A stretch of DNA of 64,000 nucleotides, taken from Montifringilla adamsi. Its lineage: Eukaryota > Chordata > Aves > Passeriformes > Passeridae. This document shows, piece by piece, positions 41,600 to 55,250 of this stretch. The notes beneath the pieces are model-generated. The model saw only the letters and a program-made list of their open reading frames with translations. It was not told the DNA's origin and ran no database searches. The translations under genes and the position numbers were made by a program. The stretch spans positions 4,471,383-4,535,382 of the forward strand of contig JAGGNK010008892.1 of the NCBI GenBank assembly GCA_017590115.1. The letters run 5' to 3'. Position 1 is the first letter of the stretch. Every line of letters begins with the position of its first letter.

Positions 41600-41670
41600 C
41601 TTGCTTTCTAATGAGGAAGGATAATTATCGCGCCAATCTCTGATCACTTTTTACAAGGCACATTTAATCT
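41600..41670. promoter_or_regulatory. Candidate regulatory stretch with an E2F/CCAAT-like core
   Basis: GGATAATTATCGCGCCAATC (41619-41638) joins a TAATTA core, a TCGCGCC E2F-like core and CCAAT (41633-41637) within 20 bases, and includes two CpGs in a CpG-poor region. Low certainty. Confidence 0.27.
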
Positions 41671-44600
41671 GAGGGAAGATGGGAGCATCTTTTGTCTCAT
41701 ATGGACTTGAGAGCAGGGCTAGCAGGTGTAACAGAGTAATTACCCTGAAGGATTTGTTCATTATTTCCCAGAAAGAGGAGAAAGTCTTTGTGTCACTGTC
41801 TCACCTGTCTTCCCTGCTCTTGAATTCAACTTGGGCAGTTTGTTCATGGTGGCCCCACTTCTCCAAGCACTTTTACTCAAAAACACTCTTGACAAGCATC
41901 TATTACTGGATTTGACAGCCAAGTAGTCTCCCTACCCTTCCCCCTTTCTCTTAGAAAATTTGCAGTGTGTTTTGATGGGAAGCTGATAATGTGCAGTGTG
42001 CTCTGAGGCCCCTGCTCCCTTGGCTTCAGAGCTGTATGGCCATGGTTGTATGCTTGCATACATTTATGTACATTATAAATAATCTCTATAGGTGTGCATG
42101 CTACCTCTCTGGGTTCATATCATAAGTGTCTTTTCTTTGAAAACACTCAGGTGCCCATTCCAGGGAAGTACATAATGAGTATATACTCTGTGAGATGTTT
42201 ACTTTTATATGACTCAGTGCACTCATGTTTACAAATTTATGGCTTCTGATTATATGGGAACTCTACAGGGCCAACTGTTACTGCAAGAACTGTCTTGAGA
42301 ATTCTTTTGTGTCTTTTTTTTTTTTTAGTTATAGCAAAAATTCATGGAATTCCTGGTTTTGCATGCTTCTTTGGAACACAGATTATCTCCCTGATCATGT
42401 TTACCGGTTGGTCCCACAGTCAACACCAGAGGGCTTGACACTAGTTTGGAAATAAATGGGTCTGGATAGCACTCTATAAATTGATTTTGCCTCAGGGAAA
42501 AGGCAAACAGAACTAGATTGTGAAATACTGCAATTTTAGGGAATTGAACCTTCCTTTTAGGACAAGGTTTTTGGATTCTCAAGCAACTTGGTCAGATACA
42601 AAAGCTTGGAAACAGCTCCAGCAAATGTTTAAAGTGTAATTTCAGTAAGATTTAATTTATTTTATCTTTTGCTTTACAATCGGTTCTTTTATAACATCTC
42701 AGTGTTTTTTGTTTCCAGCATGACAGGTTTCTGCAGTGGGGAATCACTTTGAATGTGAAGACAAGTGGTGGGACAGTTGTGCTTTAGATGCTGGGGAAGT
42801 GGGTTTTGAATGGAAAAATTGTCAGGATTCACTTGCTGGCTTTAGCTATGCGCGTTGACACCTCATTGCAGGAAAAAGTGCAAATCTCTCAAACTTGCCT
42901 TTTTATACCTGCAGCTTATCTCTATGTTGGTTTATAGATGGTTAAAGATCTTGTTCTTGTATACTGTTAGGTCAAGACCAGATATCTTGATCCCATTGGA
43001 ATCTGAAGGCAGGAACTGAAAAGGCAGTTTTTCTTGGATTGTAGCAAAGTCTAGCAGTGTGGAAGAGAAACGCTCTGACCTCTTTTGATTCATTCACACC
43101 GTCCCCTGCAGCATGAATTTCTCTAAAAACAGGATGAAACACTAAAATTGCACTATTGGCTCTAAGGGGAAAAAGCTGTGAGTAAATCTGAATGATCCAA
43201 ATCCCAATGTCCAGCTGCCGAAACAACTGTTAAGAGAGGTGTGTCTAATTTTAGCTTTTGAAACAGCTGGGTAAAGTGTTGGCTGTGTTTCAGTGTCTTT
43301 TGCTTAAAGAGAAGGCAGGTGGCATTCTCTAAACGAGCTGCTATTGAATTAGAGAGACCTGTTAATATTAGTGAGTCAACTTAATTCTCTCAGCCTGCTA
43401 ACAAGAGCAGTTGGGAAGGGCTTGGAGAAGAATGACAGGGTACCTTGAATAAACCAACAGGGAAAGGGATTGTGGTGTGTGTGTTCCAGCAAGAGGAATT
43501 TAATCAGTTTAGGAGCATCTGTGCTACCCATCACTTTGCTGGCTGTTAGAATTCCTTTTGCCTGGGTGACCTGAAGCATGTATGTGTTAGCTGTATTTTT
43601 TGAATGAAAGCATACTCCACTGAAGTAAAGATTACATGTGAACATGAACAGATTGGCATGTGTGTGTGAGAGAATGTTTAAAAAGCCAATAACAACCCTG
43701 CTCTGAATAATTTGGGATTTTTGTTGCAAAATCAAGCATTCAAAATTGAGGCAAGCTGGAAATCTATGTAACATTTTCCCCTTTCTGCATTTCTTTCAGT
43801 CTTTTAATCATATCAAGATCAGGATCATATTCTTGTAGACTCCCTCTTTGTTTGTGAGCCAGAAAGAATCATTAAGTGAAACATATTGTATAGATAGAAA
43901 ATTCTGCAGTCTGTGAAACCTCTGTTTTAGTTGATATAAAAATTTTCTGAATAATAAAGAGGAAAGTGAAGATTTGTAATTAAAGAATCCAATGCTTCAC
44001 TTGTTGCCCTAGCTCAGCAGCAGTGTTCTAGAGTGATACATTCTTCCTGAACAGCAATGAGTATGTTACAGATGTGAGGGCAGAAATAATGGATTGTTAC
44101 CAGTGTATACTTTTACACTGGTTTCTTTATGTCCCTGGGAACAATAGCTGGGAAAGCTGGTCACTGTGTGGACTGTGAATCCCTCTGAGAAAAGAAAAAA
44201 GCAAAAAAAACTTGTAGGAAAAAAAAAGAAGTAGGGGGAAGAAAGAAGATATTTTAAGAATGAGGCATTTTGTCATGTCCTTTAGCAGCATCTGATTGTG
44301 CCAAAAAAGGTATAGCTCCTCCAGATGTCAGCTATTTAGAGACATACAGCAGAAGTTATGTGGACAACAAATGATTGAATCCCACCAGGATGCTTTTCTT
44401 GGCAAGAGAAGAAATGGGAGTGAGTGGGTGAGCCTGTGTGTGTTACTGTGCAGGATGGGATGGGCCATTGCAAATATGGGAGATTAGGAGAAAAATGAAG
44501 ATGGATGGAGGTAAAAATACCTGCTAAATGCCAGCTGTCCCATTTGGATGGAGTGGGATTTTTGCCTGGTTGTCTCAGTGCTTTGTCTAGTAGGATTTTA

Positions 44601-46149
44601 ACCCTATTTTACCATGATTTATGTAACCTAATCTATGATACGCGCTGTATAAACATCTGGATATGTGTTATTTTCAGCCTGTAACTAGTGGCCTAAGAAA
44701 ACCCAATAATGAGAGTGATTTCCTGCAAGACAGCTTGCTGGGGGGAAAAAAAAAATCAAAAACAACAAACCAAGCACAAATTATTAGATCATCCTTTGTT
44801 GAAAGCAGAAGTTCTTTATAGCTTTATTTCTTTAGATGAAAATTTTGTTAAAAGTATTTTAAAGCTCAGCAGTCTTTCTGGGGATAGGTCAAAGGGTTTC
44901 AAAGAACCCACAAATAATTAGACAGCTTAGGACTTCCCTCAGAGGCCACCCATTTCTCTGACAGAAGTTGGAAATGTGCTGTTCTACTAGTTTTGAAATT
45001 TACGCTTGTGTAGTATTTTTTTTTCTTTCCTCTAACTTCATTAGATAATTGATTTCTCTTTCCAGTGCAAGTTTTGTTCAGTGTTTGGCTCTGATACAGA
45101 AGCAATTTTTGCAGTGGGGAAGAGCAGCATCCTACCTTTGGGGTCTAGCTGGTCTAGGCCCTGCTGCCACTGCCAGATGAAATCTCCCATTTCTGTTGGA
45201 GAGTAATGCTTAATCAAAGGGGAATAGAATTACTCACCTTTGAAGGATCACTTCTGGACTGCTCTGTACAAGTGTAGAAATACAGTGTTATTTCAGTCTG
45301 TTCTTTTGGGGAAATCATGCTTCTACAATCACTCTGGCCATCACCCCTTTGGTTGCCTGGCCAGCAGCCACCACATTTGACAGGAGCATTAAAGCCCCAG
45401 AGATACTGAATTCCTCCAAAACCTGTTCCTCATCCCTGCTCAGGTGTAAGGGCTGGCCCACCACCTGGCAGGATTGCAACTCTGGACCTGCATCCACACA
45501 GACTGCTTCTTCCTCAGCCAAAGCAAGACATGAGAAGGAAAGGAAATGAAAGGTGTTACAATGGGGTGAGGAAATATAAAAAAATCAGAGCACATCAGAG
45601 GAGGCTGTGTGAGAGAAGGCAGGAGGAACCAAAGGTCATGTGGTGACATTGTGGTGAATAGGGGAGGACAGCACAACAAAGGGGAATCATAAAGCCTCAT
45701 TTCCTAATCAGTTATTTCTGCAGTTCTGCTCCTTGTAGAACAAACATGTTTTCAGGTAGCCAGGAATATCAGATGCCCTTGTTTTATCTGCCTGCTGCTA
45801 CATTTCTGGTGATAACACCTAGTGTAGGGGCAGGTAGTGGGTAAGTAGCGTCTCAGTGCAAGGAAATGTGTTATACAGAGCACCTGTATATCTGCTTCTT
45901 CTGTTGATCACATACCGCTTTCTGTCTCTTCGGGGGTTTTTTTTGGTAGCTTGGGCTGTCACAAAATAGCTACCTTTAGATTTCTGTGCAGGAGGAGATC
46001 AGAATGCAGAGATAAAGACAGCAACAAAATGATTCACAGTTAGTCATCCTCAAGACCACTCTCATTTCTTTCACCCTCACATACCCACCATACTTCTGCC
46101 AGTACTCTGGACGAGTCAGTGGCAGACTGTGTTGCCATCCTGAGTGCTC

Positions 46150-46255
46150 ACTTTAGGTGACTAATAAAAAGGCAAGGGAGGGTGAAACATGGCATCTAAT
46201 TAAAACTATGCAGACCTAATTATAACTTAAGGGGTTACTTAAGGGATATATTGGT
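46150..46255. promoter_or_regulatory. Candidate regulatory stretch with paired ACTTAAGGG units
   Basis: ACTTAAGGGG (46225-46234) and ACTTAAGGGA (46237-46246) are direct repeats with a 12-base period. CACTTTAGGTGA also lies nearby. CACTTAAG-type sites are bound by NKX2 homeodomain factors. CTAATTAAAA and CTAATTATAA lie just upstream. Inference from motifs only. Confidence 0.28.
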
Positions 46256-46376
46256 CCAGGGTGCAGATGGCTTTTGTATAACCAATTCAAAATTCAGATG
46301 CAAGAAGTAAAGAAATGTGGTTCTTCAAGTGAGTTCCCTCTACAGGTTATGCCAGGCATTTTGCTATTTTCCTTTT

Positions 46377-46390
46377 TTTTTTTTTTTTTG
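46377..46390. repeat. Short poly-T tract
   Basis: A T run that begins at about 46373 and is broken by G at about 46390. No adjoining element recognised. Confidence 0.6.
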
Positions 46391-47544
46391 TTTCTTCTGT
46401 ATCTGTCCTGGGCTGATGGGCTGGGGCGGAGATAAGGAGGCTACAGAGGAGAGAGCAGAGCAGAAACATGTGTGATCTTGTGCATGCACGTGTGTTTGTA
46501 TTCATCTAAGTGTAACCCCTGCATTGCTGTTTTTAGTTTTTTCCTTGGCCCTTTACAATGAGTAGCTGGATTATTTGTTGGCTCTACCCAATAGACAGTA
46601 CATCCATATTGGTAGCAGTTCATGCTTTATCTGTTGTTTACAGACTATCGTTGAGGGAGTTTGCTACTCCTTCCCTCTGTTTCCATGTCCCAGTTTTCAT
46701 GGCGGCCTGGTGCTTAAAGTCCTTGTACTCCTGGTGACTATACTTGCTCTGGTGGTGTTTGCAGCCCAAAGGGATTTTGTTACTGCGGGATGCTTTCCCT
46801 CCCATTTTGCTCAAATACTAGGGTGCTGGGCAAAGGGAAGTGTTCAGTTTGAGGAAGTTGGCTTTTTGCATCCATGTGAATACTATGAACACTTTTTGAG
46901 TTACATGTGAATTGAAGGATATGACAAGTCAAGGAAACTGCTGGGGCCTCAGGAGACCCGGGGAAGCTTGTATAGGTGGAGTTTGAGACCTTGGGGAATG
47001 GCAGGAGAGGGAGGTGCTTCACAAGGAGAGAGATGTTTTTAAAGCCGTTTGTACTCCTTATTCTCACGATTGTGCTTTTGTTGAATCTCTCTGCTGGAGA
47101 CCAAGTATGCCAGTAAGGTCCCTGATCACTTGCTGCAAATGGACCCAGAGTATATTCTGCTTCCATCTCTTTGATTTGTTTGTGTGGGTGCACTGCATGC
47201 CTTGAAGACAGGGCCTGTCCTTGGAAGTATTACATATATCAGCAGGGAACAGGTAGTTGATGCTGTATAGCTACTCACCTCAGCATAATACTGCAGTGAC
47301 CGAAGCTGAACTTTCTGGAAGTTGCAAAATCTTTTAAAAATCTCAGTACAAAAGGCCTAGGAACCTGTGGACCAGGGCTTAGTGGTATTTTTCATGTTAC
47401 AAAATATATAACTGGGAGTAGCTAGCAAGGTGCTAATATGAGCTCTCCTTCAGTGCAAGAGGGGCAAACACCTTACAAGAAATGTAAACAGAAGTATCAT
47501 CAATAAGATACATGAAATGATTGTTCTTATGTAGGCAGTGCTCA

Positions 47545-47830
47545 TAAGACTTTGTCTGAAGGACTGCATCCAGTCTGGGACATTGCACTTGAATAAAAAT
47601 GTGGATACTTTGAAAAAGTCTTTAGGAAACCAACAGTAATGAGCAGAGTCTAACCCCATAGATTTCTAAGGAACAATAGAGCAAATGTCTTTGTCTAGGG
47701 AGGAGGGACCTAGCAGAAGCCTTTAAATATGTAAAGAGGAAGGAAATAATATTTCTTGTATGTTAGAGGAAGGAAATAATCTTTCTTGTATGTTAGAGAA
47801 GAAATAACACCTCAGTATTGCGACTGAAAA
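47545..47830 (+). mobile_element. Ancient, heavily decayed CR1/L3-type LINE 3' fragment
   Basis: GGACTGCATCCAGTCTGGGA, ATTGCACTTGAATAAAAATG, TGGATACTTTGAAAAAGTC, CTTTAAATATGTAAAGAGGA and the spacing between them follow the 3' region of old CR1/L3 elements (consensus of the form gtgtccagtttgggca...aaatatgtaaagg). It is much more diverged than the copy at 14 kb, so it belongs to an older burst. Edges are approximate. Confidence 0.6.
47735..47794 (+). repeat. Perfect-period 30-base tandem duplication
   Basis: Two adjacent 30-base units start AGAGGAAGGAAATAAT and end TTTCTTGTATGTT. They differ at one position (A at 47751, C at 47781). A partial third unit (AGAGAAGAAATAAC) follows. The duplication lies inside the ancient CR1 relic and is clearly younger than it. 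Confidence 0.93.
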
Positions 47831-49247
47831 TGTGTGTGTATCTGTATGTTGGGGAATTACAGATTGCTAGGAAGGGAACATACAGAACACTAGTAAATCA
47901 GACCAGTTTTGAGCTTTAAACCAAAACTTCACTGAACTCATTGAGTAGCAACACACTTTATGCCAATGGTTAATTCTCAAATATGGTCATTAATTATTGC
48001 TTTATATACAAAACTGCAGAGCTGTTATTCTTTAACATTTATGTCCCAAATTAACTGTGACTATACAGTGCCACAGAGCTGGTTCTCTACACTTAGCACT
48101 GACAGCTACAGTTCTTGGTCGCTTTAGCTGCAGAAGAAGTGAGAAGTAGAGAAGGATGAGAGCAGTTGGAAGTGATGCTGGCTTGTCATCATCCATATCC
48201 AATTACCCTTTACGTGCTCGATTCTTTGATGCTATTTTGATCTCCCAAAAATGGGATCTTCAACTGCCAACAGTGCTGCTTCTCCTGGCTTTTTTTTCCC
48301 CTACACATGCTTCTTGTGTGTTAGCATGATGCCGGTCTGTTTGCATCCCTTATGTTTATCTTGTCCTTTGTTTCAACTTTTTGTTGCCTGGATGCCTCCT
48401 ATGAGTAAATATCTATGTCTTGTTTGCCTGTTTGGTGGTCATGTTGCTCACATACTTAGTGAGATGCTTATGTATACCATCAGAGAGTTGCAATGTATTA
48501 TATACTGCTGTTAGGAAAGCTAAGATTAATTATATCCTGATTAATGCATTTGTAATTCATAGGAGTCACATGTGACTTCTTTTACTATGGCAGATTTGTG
48601 AGAAGGAGGAAAAAAAAAATATTGATAAAGTTGAACACTGGTTATATTGCTTCCAGAGAATTGATTCTTCCTTGTTACACTCTGGACATCAGCAAAAGTG
48701 TTGTAGGCAAAGTTTATACTGCATTGGTGGAGACAGGGACAATACAGCCTCTTAAGGTACCAGTCTGTCTAGTCTATTATGAACCTAGTTACTTGGAGGG
48801 GAAAAGTTCATTTCCACTGTGGTTGAGAGCAATTGGACTTGTATACTTGTACTACCCTGTGCAGGTCATGTAGTACAGGCACCACCTGTAAAAACAGCTG
48901 TCCCCTTTGGGCACAGAGAAGGCCATCTAACAGCTTCTTGTTTGTTACACCTTAGCCAATAAGTAATTTGACACAGACCATGCAGAATGTGCTCTTTCAG
49001 GGTTAAAAGCCAGAAAAGTTGTTTCCCACAGGTCTTCTTTTGTCCTTCAAATTTTTAGCTTTGGCTGCTCTGACCTTCTTTTTCTTTTAATCTCCTGCAC
49101 TCTGACAAGGTATACGTCTTAGGAAATTACACCTACCAGCAGCTCCCACACAAGGAGGCTTGGCCACTGCGATCAGTTCACTCTTTGTCAGGTGGTGAGA
49201 CACTCATAGCATTGAAAGGTTTTCCCCCTATATCTTTCTTTGCTTTT

Positions 49248-49275
49248 AATTTTTTTTTTTTTGTTCGTTTGTTTG
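49248..49275. repeat. T-rich tract
   Basis: A T run followed by GTTCGTTTGTTTGG. Simple low-complexity DNA. Confidence 0.6.
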
Positions 49276-52200
49276 GTGGCTGGATGACCACAGCAAACAG
49301 CAGCCACCTGAAAGTTATTGCTGTGAGATGAACAGGTGATTACAGACAAAAGCCAGGCAAAGATGATAGATGGAAGAGAGAAGAGAAGCAGAGGGGAGCC
49401 TGTGTACAGTGCATATTGGAGAGCTCACTTTTCGTTAGTACAGAAGTCAGTTTAAAGGAGCAACAGTTTTTCCAGCTTTTCCTTTCTGTGTCAGACAAGA
49501 TTTCTTTAAGTGCAAAAGGAAAAATAAATCTTCTTTCTGCTTTCATAGGCAAAATTAAAATAGTTCCCTATTTATCTTAGCAGGTTTTTAGCTCCATCTA
49601 TTCTCTATGTCTTTCTACTTCAGTCTTTCAGGTGCTATTTATATTTTAGAACTCAGAACTCTTAAAAATAATTTCCCAGCTTAGTGTTCCACACTAAGAA
49701 TTCATGACATAGATGTTAGTTCTGCAGTGCTAATATTTGCCCTAGTGTGTAAGGCACGGCTTGCAGACCTTCCAGATCTAAATCTAGATCTGCAGAATAG
49801 ATACAGACAAAATTACAGTAAGCAACATCTGTGATCTGCTCGTGTATCTAACCTCTTGCTGCTGCGAGAGTCACTGAAGGCAAGGGATCACAGCAGTGTG
49901 TTATCCCGGGCAGAGTTCACACCTAGGCTGGAAACAGGCTGTCCCCCTTCACCTGGCCAGTACCAGTTCCAAACATAAGGAGAAGAAGGTACACATATCT
50001 TTTGGTTTCCATAAATATAGCGGCCACATGCATCCATAGTATCAGTTGCTAGGAGTTAGGCTAGAGTTGAATTTTGCTTAACATAAAATCAGGCTAATCA
50101 CAGATATGTAAGAGAGGGCTGTTATGAATGATGGAAATCAGTTCTACAGGTCACTACCATTTTATGCTGATATACTAGTAAAACTTAGGTAGTGGAAGTG
50201 TAAATTCTGTGAAAGAAACATCAGAAAATTAAACTATTGGGCTCTTTTTCTTCCTTGGTGATTCAATAATTATCTAAGGTCAAGCAGTGGGCAATTCTGA
50301 TTTTTTCAAAGTCAGCTAGTCTTTTAGTTTCTAGAATCTTTCTGAGCCTGAACAAACCTTTGATAAAAAGTCATATTGCTGAAAGGGATACAAGAAGTCC
50401 AGGCAGGTTCTGTTTCTCTGCCTGAAAAGCTTTGAACAGCTGCCATTGAGCCCAGCTTTTACTGAGAGTAAGAGATAGATGCAGTTCCAATCTTCTTGGA
50501 GGAAAAAGCTCTGCAGCCACAGAAGATCGGTTTTCTCTTGTGAGATGAGAGTCTGCCTGTCAGCACATGGCTGAAGGGCAGACTAGAGCCTGCTTAGCCC
50601 ACTTTGATAAAGTACCTCAGAGGCAGGAACTGAAGTGTTGGTGAGACAGAAGTGGGGGGGAGAGGGTTGGTACTTGAATAACAGAACCTCCTTATGATGA
50701 CTGAAAGAAACTAAACTTGAGCATCCTTTATTTAACATAAATCCCATTCATAATTGCTGATCTGGTAGAAGTCTGAGGTGTGGGAAGCATTTTGTCCTAA
50801 TTTTGAGGCAGCTTTAGGAGAGATGGATGCTTGCAGGTGGTTAGGGGTATCTCTGCAGCACATTCTGTGAGAGAAAATTCCCAGGGATGAGGGAATGAAG
50901 AACTCCCATGCTCAGAGCTGAAAGCATGGACCAGACACTCCTGTGTCAAGGCACTATTGCCAGTGCCTTCCATTCTCATAGGTTTGCAGACTAGCAGACT
51001 TTGGCCAAAAAAAGGTACTGTTTGCTCATAAAGCTGTTCTGACATATGTTGGCTCATGCCTTTCCAGCAACTCTGTAATCTCTCCAGGGAAGGGACTCTC
51101 AGCTTGTGTTAGTTTGCATAGTGCTGATTACAGTGGATCATTCTTTACACATTATCCAGCAAACAGGCAATTTTAACATGTTATTGTCAGTTTACATTAG
51201 CAAATCCTGACATTGCCTCTTTACCAATTCTAGCTGATTAACACTTATCAAAAAGAAATTTGTTGCTGTATTTGTGTGTCCATGCCATGTTTCTTGCTTG
51301 TTTCCACCTAAGTAGAACTCTAGGTGTGCCAGAAAGTCTGAACTTTACAAGATTTTTGACCCTTAAATTGGATGTTTGATAGAACTGAATCTGTGTCTCA
51401 GTGGTTATCATCGCTTTTGGCTAACTTAGTGCTAGCCCACACTACCTGGTTGTAATCAACTTGCATTTTTCTTCTCACAAATGAACACCAAGGGTCAGAT
51501 TTCCCTTCACTGATGTCAATCTACTGGCTCTGTTAAGTTTATTCACCCTGACATAAATGAGAACAAAACTAGGCTCTAAAGCTTCTATATTAGTTGCTTT
51601 TGGCAATCTGTGGTCCCTTGGAGCTGAGCAGAAAAGAGAATACCCGCCCTTTGTTACTGGTAACATGTAAGGCATATGCCTCAACATCTGTGGGTAACTG
51701 GACTTACCGGTTTTTAAAGGAAAGCACAGAAGCCTTGAGAAAAGGTTGCTCTTTTAATTTTTTTTTTTCCAGATACAGAATAAAACTGAGAACTTCAGAG
51801 ACTGCAGCAACTTGGTTATATGCAAAAAAGTACTGCACACAAGAAAAAGTACCGCATAACAGCAGCTGTGTGCGTACTTTTCAGCCCTGTCCTGGAGCAA
51901 CCCTCCCCTTTGGCTCTGGATGAGCAAACACTGATAATCTTTTGGTACTGCTGGGTCCTGCTTCTTGAGGCTGCCTGCAGAGAGACAGTGATGACAAGGA
52001 CAGTAGGGCACCAGGGACTAGTCTCAGAGCAGTTAATTCTGCCAGCAGTGCTGAGGAATTTACCAGATTTTTGGTTGTTGCTGTTGTCAGCAGAATTTGA
52101 AGTAGCTTGCTAAAGACAAAGGTGTCTATATGCCAGTCCTAAGCTCTCCACAGCATGCAATTCCCTCTGGTTTATTTTAGTTTAGTTTATTTAAAACTGT

Positions 52201-54599
52201 GTTTTAACGTCATATGTATGACATGTTTTTGCCCTCCTTCTTGTTTTTGGAAAAGTGCATTAAAAAAAATAATGGAACTGTTTTGAACCTTGAGAGAAGC
52301 AGTTCAGTCTGGCAAAAGCTTCTGGGTGCCAGGCTGTTCTAGCTGACCTTATTCTCTTAACCTTATTATGTACCAAAGCACTGACTAACACTGTACCTCA
52401 TTAGCTTCTACTGGTGGAGGCAAAGCTATCCTCTCTCTGGCAGGCACCCTCTACTGATAAATGCTAATCAAGTTTCCCCATTGGATCCAGTTTAAAAGAT
52501 CTGTGATTTTACAGCAGCGCTGATTTTTAGTTCTGAGTGCAGCAAAGTAGTTAACAGCTATGATTTAATAGGAAACATAGGGAAAGTTGTACTTGCTCCT
52601 TTAAGTAAGGTGGGGTACAAGCTCTTCCTGGGCTTCAAGATGACTGGGTCTCTTTCTGGAATTCTAAAACTCAGAAAAAATTGCTTTATTATTTCTCATT
52701 TCTGTGGATTATCGTGGCCCTCTGCTCTTATAGTAGAAGAAAGAGCTGTGTAGGAAAAAGACTTTTCTCATATCTGTAGGGAGCAACATATCATGGAAAG
52801 CATTATCCTTTAAGGGATTCCATCCTGTTTCTGAAGACACAAAAGCATTTCGAAAGACTCTAAGTTTACCCAGATCAAATAAACTAATATGAATACAACA
52901 AAGCCACCCTCTTCTGAAGTAAATCTAATGGGAATAATGTTGAAACGTCACTTCTGACTATAAACTTCCCCTTGCCACCTAAGAGGAAAACTGCAATTGA
53001 AATCTGCCCTTTTGCTGCAGTGGTGCTCCTAAATAAATGAGTCACCTGTGAACTACAGGGCAGTAAATACATCCACTGACATCTCATAAAGCAAGGCAGA
53101 GTGAAGTTCCAGTACTTTACGGTGTCACCAGACTTCTATGATGTATTTATAGCTAGCTTCACAGGTTTTCGTTTTTTTTCATTATTTATTTTTATGGTGT
53201 ACTCGTAGAGTTTGGTTTTCTTGGTCCTTCTCATTTTTGCCTAAGGCAGTTTATCCACTGGTTTCCAGCTAAGGAAGGTTGGTAGGCAGAATGTAGAGCT
53301 AATTCCCATCAGAGGGCCAATACACAGCCACTCTATTTCTCCTGTTCATGGACTGTCCAGGCATGTCTCTGGCCAGGGCAATCTGAAGTGATGCTCACCT
53401 TTGTATGTCCTACCAGCACCTAAGGTGGTACCTCTGTATGTGGGGAAGGATTGGTGGCAGACTGAATGAGGAAAAGGATCAGTGATTTGTTTTTGAACTT
53501 GGCAATTTTTTGTCCATTGAAGGCTCTGCCTCCCACAGCAAGCCAAGAGCAAGGTGGCCAGCATGAACAGGGGATTGAGTATGGAGAAGAGGATGTGGCC
53601 TGTTGGACTGTTAAAAGGAAATTAAAAGCTGAAGGATGCTACCACAGTTTAGCAAAGGAACAACCTCTTCTGTTTTGTTCTCTTTCAGTAACAGGGCAAA
53701 TAGTTGCAGGACAGGGGCAAGGAGTTTATCCATGCAGTTCCCCTGCTCTTATCTCTAGAATTGCACTTTCTAAAGCATATATATTTTCCACCAAAGTAAT
53801 GAATTTTCCACCCCCACCTCCTGGAAAAGCAGCATTGAGTCCTCAATGTTTAAACCTGTAGCTCCTTTGACTGATCCTGTAATGTGTGATACATTCTGTC
53901 CTTTTTGTAATGCTGTAGCCAGAGAAAACAGAAAGTAAAATGATGGGAGGCAGATCTTTGTTGCATTCGTTAGAATTATCTGGGTCTGAAACTCATTGAG
54001 ATTTACTATATTTTACAAATCATCTACTCAGTGATGTGTATTTAATACATGTCCTTCTCTTCCCCTAAATCAGGCTCCCTACAGCTTAACTACACAATAA
54101 ATTTTTCAGAGTACTTTGTACTGTGTGAAAATTAGGACTTCTGTGATGAGGGATTCAAGGGTGCTGACTCATGGGTCAGCAGCCCTTCAAGTGTCTTATG
54201 GCAGGTTATATTCCCCCCTTCCCCCAAGTACATAGCAACAGGGAACTTCTTTCCCACAATGATAGCATCCTTCTGGGTATCCCACCACATATATGGCAGC
54301 AACCTCAGTTTAGTCAACAAAACTCAAGGCCAGGAAAAGTTGTCTTGCACAGAAAAAACTGCTCTGTCCCTTCTGTGGCACTGCAAACTTGCCATCCGGG
54401 AGGCACCTGCACTACAGGTTACTGAGTATTGTCTCCACCTGCGTGTCCCATTGTCAGGAAAGCTGATATTCACGCTTTAAGGCTAGCAAATGGCCATCAA
54501 ATCAGTCAAATAGTTTATAATAACAGCATGTACTGCTTGAGAGGGAGAATCTCAGTGTCTGTTCAGTTCCCATGTCTATCAGTCACTCACTGGCTCAAC

Positions 54600-54725
54600 A
54601 TGACTGAGCCTCTGTTTCCTTATCTACAGAATGGCAAAGTAATACCTAAATCTGTTGAATGGCTTCATTAATAGAAGATTTTAAAGCACTCTGAGATTCT
54701 TAGGTGGCAGATGTTAGATAAAAGT
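54600..54725 (-). repeat. MIR-type SINE relic
   Basis: GAGCCTCTGTTTCCTTATCT and ACAGAATGGCAAAGTAATAC, then TTTTAAAGCACTCTGAGATT CTTAGGTGGCAG, match the reverse-oriented MIR core followed by the aagcgctttgagatccttggatgaa segment typical of amniote MIR variants. Confidence 0.7.
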
Positions 54726-55010
54726 GAAGATCATATTCTTGCTTTTCACAATCACTGATTAAACCCAGCAAAACAGCAAAGCATTTCTGGATGCTTTAGC
54801 CCCTGATTTAGATCACTTATAGTATAAGTTACTAGAAAATAAATTACAAGCATATCAGGCTCAACTAATAGTATTAGGTGTGCAACTGAGGTGTGCAACT
54901 CAGGCTGATCATTGCAAGTTACTGACACGTTGTACCAAATTGAGATCAATGACTGAGAACGCTGCACCTCAGAGTTAGGGAAATACTAGAGTCAAGCAGC
55001 AGATTTCAGA

Positions 55011-55022
55011 GGCGCATGCGTG
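55011..55022. promoter_or_regulatory. NRF1-like motif upstream of the CpG island
   Basis: GGCGCATGCGTG closely matches the NRF1 palindrome (consensus YGCGCAYGCGCR). It is an isolated CpG-rich spot about 430 bases before the island begins. Its role is unknown, and a chance match is possible. Confidence 0.35.
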
Positions 55023-55184
55023 CACACCTACAAACACGGGTCTAGAGGAGAAAACAAGAAAACTTACAGTCATAAACAATTTATTTGTTTGTATGAATAA
55101 ATGAAAGGGAAGGAGGCAGTGCAGTGCCAGGTGAGTCCTGGGGCTGGCTGGCTCCTTTTCTAAAGCTCCTTATTTACTCCCTGA

Positions 55185-55250
55185 GTGATCTTCTGTAAGT
55201 CACTTCACTCCTGCTGCTTGCCTTCCCCAGTGTGGCTGAGGATTTTTGCC
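55185..55250 (-). repeat. Weak MIR-type relic next to the beta promoter
   Basis: GAGTGATCTTCTGTAAGTCA and CTTCACTCCTGCTGCTTGCC TTCCCC resemble the reverse MIR core (tgaccttgggcaagtcacttcacctctctgtgcctcagtttcccc). Too short and diverged to be sure. Confidence 0.35.

Larger units (their letters stand above)
31210..47540 (+). other. Inferred alpha-neurexin-3 intron, third part, no exon recognised
   Basis: Unique AT-rich DNA. Apart from a TG/TA microsatellite (36354), a short direct-repeat cluster (32347) and three regulatory candidates near 39.5, 41.6 and 46.2 kb, I see nothing. The stretch 33640-34200 is locally less AT-rich but has no recognised content. A palindromic ACGCATGCGT at 41130-41139 is an isolated NRF1-like spot. 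Confidence 0.65.
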
